NCBI RefSeq assembly: GCF_023101765.2
Contig: NC_064242.1
Span: forward strand, 9,102,327 to 9,166,326
Source of the DNA: Spodoptera frugiperda
Lineage: Eukaryota > Arthropoda > Insecta > Lepidoptera > Noctuidae
Direction: 5' to 3'
DNA: 64,000 bases
The notes beneath the pieces are model-generated. The model ran no database searches. It was given only the letters and a program-made list of their open reading frames with translations, and had not been told where the DNA came from. Positions 61,085-64,000 of this stretch are shown in pieces. The position numbers were made by a program, and so were the translations under genes. Each line of letters starts with the position of its first letter. The first letter of the stretch is position 1.

Positions 61085-61459
61085 ACCGTTTAACGTATAA
61101 TTGTTGTACGTATAATTTAATAATTTTGTCAACATTTTATTGAATTACAATTGTAATTAACTACTAACAAAACGATGTCACATATTTATTTGATATTACC
61201 CAGTAAAGAAGCAGTAGGCACACTTATTGCCACCAGTTACCTATTTAAGGGAATATATTATGAATCATAGTACAATAGATGTTCGATAAGTATTCCTTAT
61301 CACTCTACTTGACCAATTTCCGTTCAAATGACACTAATTTGACGCTAGCTAGTACAAAGATAACATGACCTTGGCACAGTAGGAGTGTAATTAGTATGTT
61401 TTGTAAATTATGTCGTCTGTTTTTCCCAGGTACAGACACGAACAGGTCAACCTGCTCCA
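61085..61459. other. AT-rich non-coding DNA
   Basis: Nothing recognised; the 76-codon minus frame that crosses 61305-61535 has no domain. Confidence 0.45.
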
Positions 61460-61560
61460 TAATATAATAATAATAAATCTTTATTCGCCGAAATATAGTA
61501 CAAAAGGTGGTAATAGTAATTATGTAGCTAAACACATTTCGCCTTCAGTAGGCATGCGAA
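61460..61560 (-). mobile_element. LINE 3' end with (TAT)n tail
   Basis: On the minus strand it reads CATGCCTACTGAAGGCGAAA, then CGGCGAATAAAGATTTATT, followed by TAT repeats (61460-61478). An AATAAAG signal followed by a simple repeat tail is typical of 5'-truncated LINE copies. It is a different family from the one at 6821. Confidence 0.5.
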
Positions 61561-64000
61561 AACTTAAAGTATAGGGTTATTAAGCATAAAATTATATTCT
61601 ATACTTAACATAGTTAGATTTATTAGATTTTCAACATTAATGTTTTGATATACAGTCGATAATCCAATCCAAAAATTTACAGATTCGAGTGATTTTTCCT
61701 GCTGGCTGGTCATCTGACTGGAATGACATCACACAATGACATTATTATTCTTTGTTGTTGTCACATTTTTTACGCAAGATAGGTACAGACGAATTTGATT
61801 GGTCTTATGGCAGAAAGCTCTGTAATCTGTAAAACTTCACTAACTAATAGAACAAGTTAGGCCCGTATCCAATCCAATATCTGTGGTCTAATTATTATTC
61901 ACAGTGCCAGTTACCAGCTAGTTCCTTTACTACACAAGGGTTTTCTTATTCTAGTTCTACCCATCCCCATTTTGACGGAAACCCCAATTATATTCTTCTA
62001 TTGCCTGTCGAAAGCCACTCAGGTCCGAAGTACGCAGTACTTAATCATCTATCTCTGCTAAAACTTTCATCAATGTGCAATGTACGAGGTAAATGACTAA
62101 TGGATGACTGATTTACCTGCACCATACGCACAAAATGACACGATTACAGTTACAGTAATTAGACAAGGCAAGGACATGATAGCGATGTGAGTTTCCTCAA
62201 AATGCACATATTATGACTGTCATATATGTATAACGGAGTACTGAATTTTTATAATAACTGTCGTGACACTAAATTAACTAAAAATCACGGTCTACTCATG
62301 TTAATTAATGGAGGAAAGCTCTACTAGTGTCGAGTCACAAAGCGGCGACGTCACAGTAGGCAGCGCGACGTCGCTGCGTCTGCGCATGCTGAATGTCATG
62401 ATCTTGATGGAGTACTGTATCCCTATTTACGACCACAGAAACCCTAATGTCGATTAATCATTAAAACCCTTTATATTATCTTTTTTTTCTCGAATAACTA
62501 CCCATATTTAAAAGCTCCTAACGTGAACCGTGTCATTTGTGGACACGTCTCAGGACTTCGGCTCTGATAGTAGGTGATGCAATGAACTAAGTAATGTTTC
62601 TTAACTGACTTAAATACAATGATCATTTTACCTATGGCGTACAGAATATTAAGCGTACTAGCAACCCGTGTGTCACCACTGCCGAATAAGTTTCTGTTAA
62701 CTTAACTGGCACATACAGTATGGAGATCTCTCGTATGATTTAAATGAAACCACAAGTACGTACGTACTCGTCTACAGAAGCATATTAACTACTACTAAAT
62801 TTCAATGAAAACCGAAAAATAAAAAAATTAACTTTCAAACAAAATAATGAAATTAACCAAGTTTTAAGTTCTGTGTGAACATCTTCATGTTCCTTGGCCA
62901 CAGAAGAGCTGTAAGTTGTCTAGTAATGTTACGGACTTGCGGCGCGGCTGTAAGCAGTTTTCAAATAGCTCAAAGAAATTGATGCACTTTTTGGCTTAAC
63001 TACTGGGCCTCACTCGCTAATTTTTTTGTATATTGTCAGCCAAGATGATAATGATGTGGTTTAAATTAAAGTCATAAGAGGTTTTCCCCATACGATGCAT
63101 TATATTGACACATTTGCATACGGAAAATACGTCAAATTATCACCAAAATATACGCCAATGACCATAATGAAAACAGAAATGGGTCATAAATATCGAGAGA
63201 TTTCCTGATTGGTCCTTCGAGTCGCTTGTCTACAAACCACAAATTATTATTATAGTAAACCTGGTTTGAGGAAAATTTATTTATTTTATATTTATATCTG
63301 CCAAAATTGTATAGTTTAAACGTCGCAATAAAAACCCTACACTGGTGGTAATCCCGTTAGACGGTGCTTACCTATGATTAAGATCTTGTTGACAAAAATA
63401 TGTACCACGATTTGTTGAAGAAAATTCTGAGAAGGGACATGCCTTGATATCGACGATTTGATAATACATATTCGGATTGAAAATGTAATTTTATATGCTT
63501 GATTGTTATTTATTACACACAGTAGGCGGCTTACTATCGGTCAATGACATTTACACTGCGATGATTCATCGTTATTATTAGATTAGGTACCTACACATAG
63601 TTTAATTTCAAACTTTGTTGCATACTTTTGTAAAAAAACACAATTTCGGCTCAGTTTTCCTGTTTTCTTGTCTTACGAAAACAACTTTCTGCAATTTTAC
63701 ATTTCCTTGAAGAAAATGACTTAGTTATCCGAAAATAACTCTTGAAAATGTAATTTCCCTTGCATCCTAATTTGAATCTTAAAGACGTCGACAATGCTGG
63801 TTTACTCGATACCAGATTTAATTTTGTTTCCGAACGGTATAAGTGTATCATTATCACAAAAACCAATATTTAGACCAGTTCAAAAATAAAAATTTCTTAG
63901 TAAACCCAGACTAAAACAAAACCGGTTCAACTTACCATTTAATTTGCAACAAAATAAAAATGTTAATGAATTAATTATTTTGACGAACTTTTGATATAAA
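61561..64000. other. AT-rich DNA to the window end
   Basis: No gene recognised. A short GC-rich patch lies at about 62320-62400 (AGCGGCGACGTCACAG, GCGACGTCGCTGCGTC). The words AAATTTACAGATT near 61674 and AATCTGTAAAACTT near 61826 form a weak inverted pair. The 71-codon frame at 63651-63866 has no domain. Confidence 0.45.

Noticed and set aside
61651..61880. Possible MITE with ATTTACAGATT-type inverted words
   Set aside because: Only about 12 bases match and the outer flanks do not pair.
1..64000. Well-known conserved insect microRNAs, CRISPR arrays, rRNA
   Set aside because: I looked for the mature sequences of common miRNAs that I remember (for example let-7, miR-9, miR-124, bantam) and for regular spaced repeats or rRNA words, and saw none. 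This was a reading by eye, not a search.

Overview
This window looks like nuclear DNA from a moth or butterfly. It is AT-rich and almost free of coding sequence. It carries several dispersed repeats that I recognise as common in Lepidoptera, especially noctuid-type genomes. Examples are tRNA-related SINEs with a GGTTCGAAACC box, a family ending around CACTTGGCCGG, and LINE 3' ends followed by TAGA or ATA repeats. The species cannot be named from the sequence alone.

The only convincing protein-coding gene is on the minus strand at 40109-44134. It is a single-exon long-type Toll receptor of the Tollo/Toll-6 class, 1,341 residues long. It has a signal peptide, about 23 leucine-rich repeats, a cysteine cluster, a second block of about six repeats, one transmembrane segment, an unusual TIR domain and a 130-residue tail ending KTYFV. 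The true start is an ATG at 44134. The open frame reaches a GTG at 44203, but an in-frame TAA lies just upstream and a 12-codon uORF precedes the ATG. A CpG-rich promoter/5' UTR block lies at 44206-44530, and the first AATAAA downstream is at 39443-39448.

The left 39 kb (1-39442) is a gene desert downstream of the receptor. It holds scattered MITEs, SINE and LINE fragments, and several unusually GC-rich islands (about 405-475, 15.6-18.35 kb, 25.19-25.46 kb, 31.44-31.64 kb and 38.65-38.78 kb). The islands could be regulatory elements or non-coding first exons. The right part (44.5-57 kb), upstream of the receptor, is richer in transposons. Its centrepiece is a three-level nest at 46464-48624: a hAT-type element with matching 8-bp duplications (TTAGGTAC), carrying a decayed non-LTR reverse transcriptase, itself split by a further ~660-bp repeat. 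A cluster of Runt-like GTGGTCA and Sox-like CCATTGT motifs lies at about 52.6-53.7 kb.

At 57.37-57.76 kb there is a plausible promoter and non-coding first exon of a plus-strand gene, ending in a strong GTAAGTAC donor. If it is real, the rest of the window is its first intron. I found no clearly novel protein system. The most interesting items are the divergent TIR domain, the transposon nest and the small families of palindromic MITEs.
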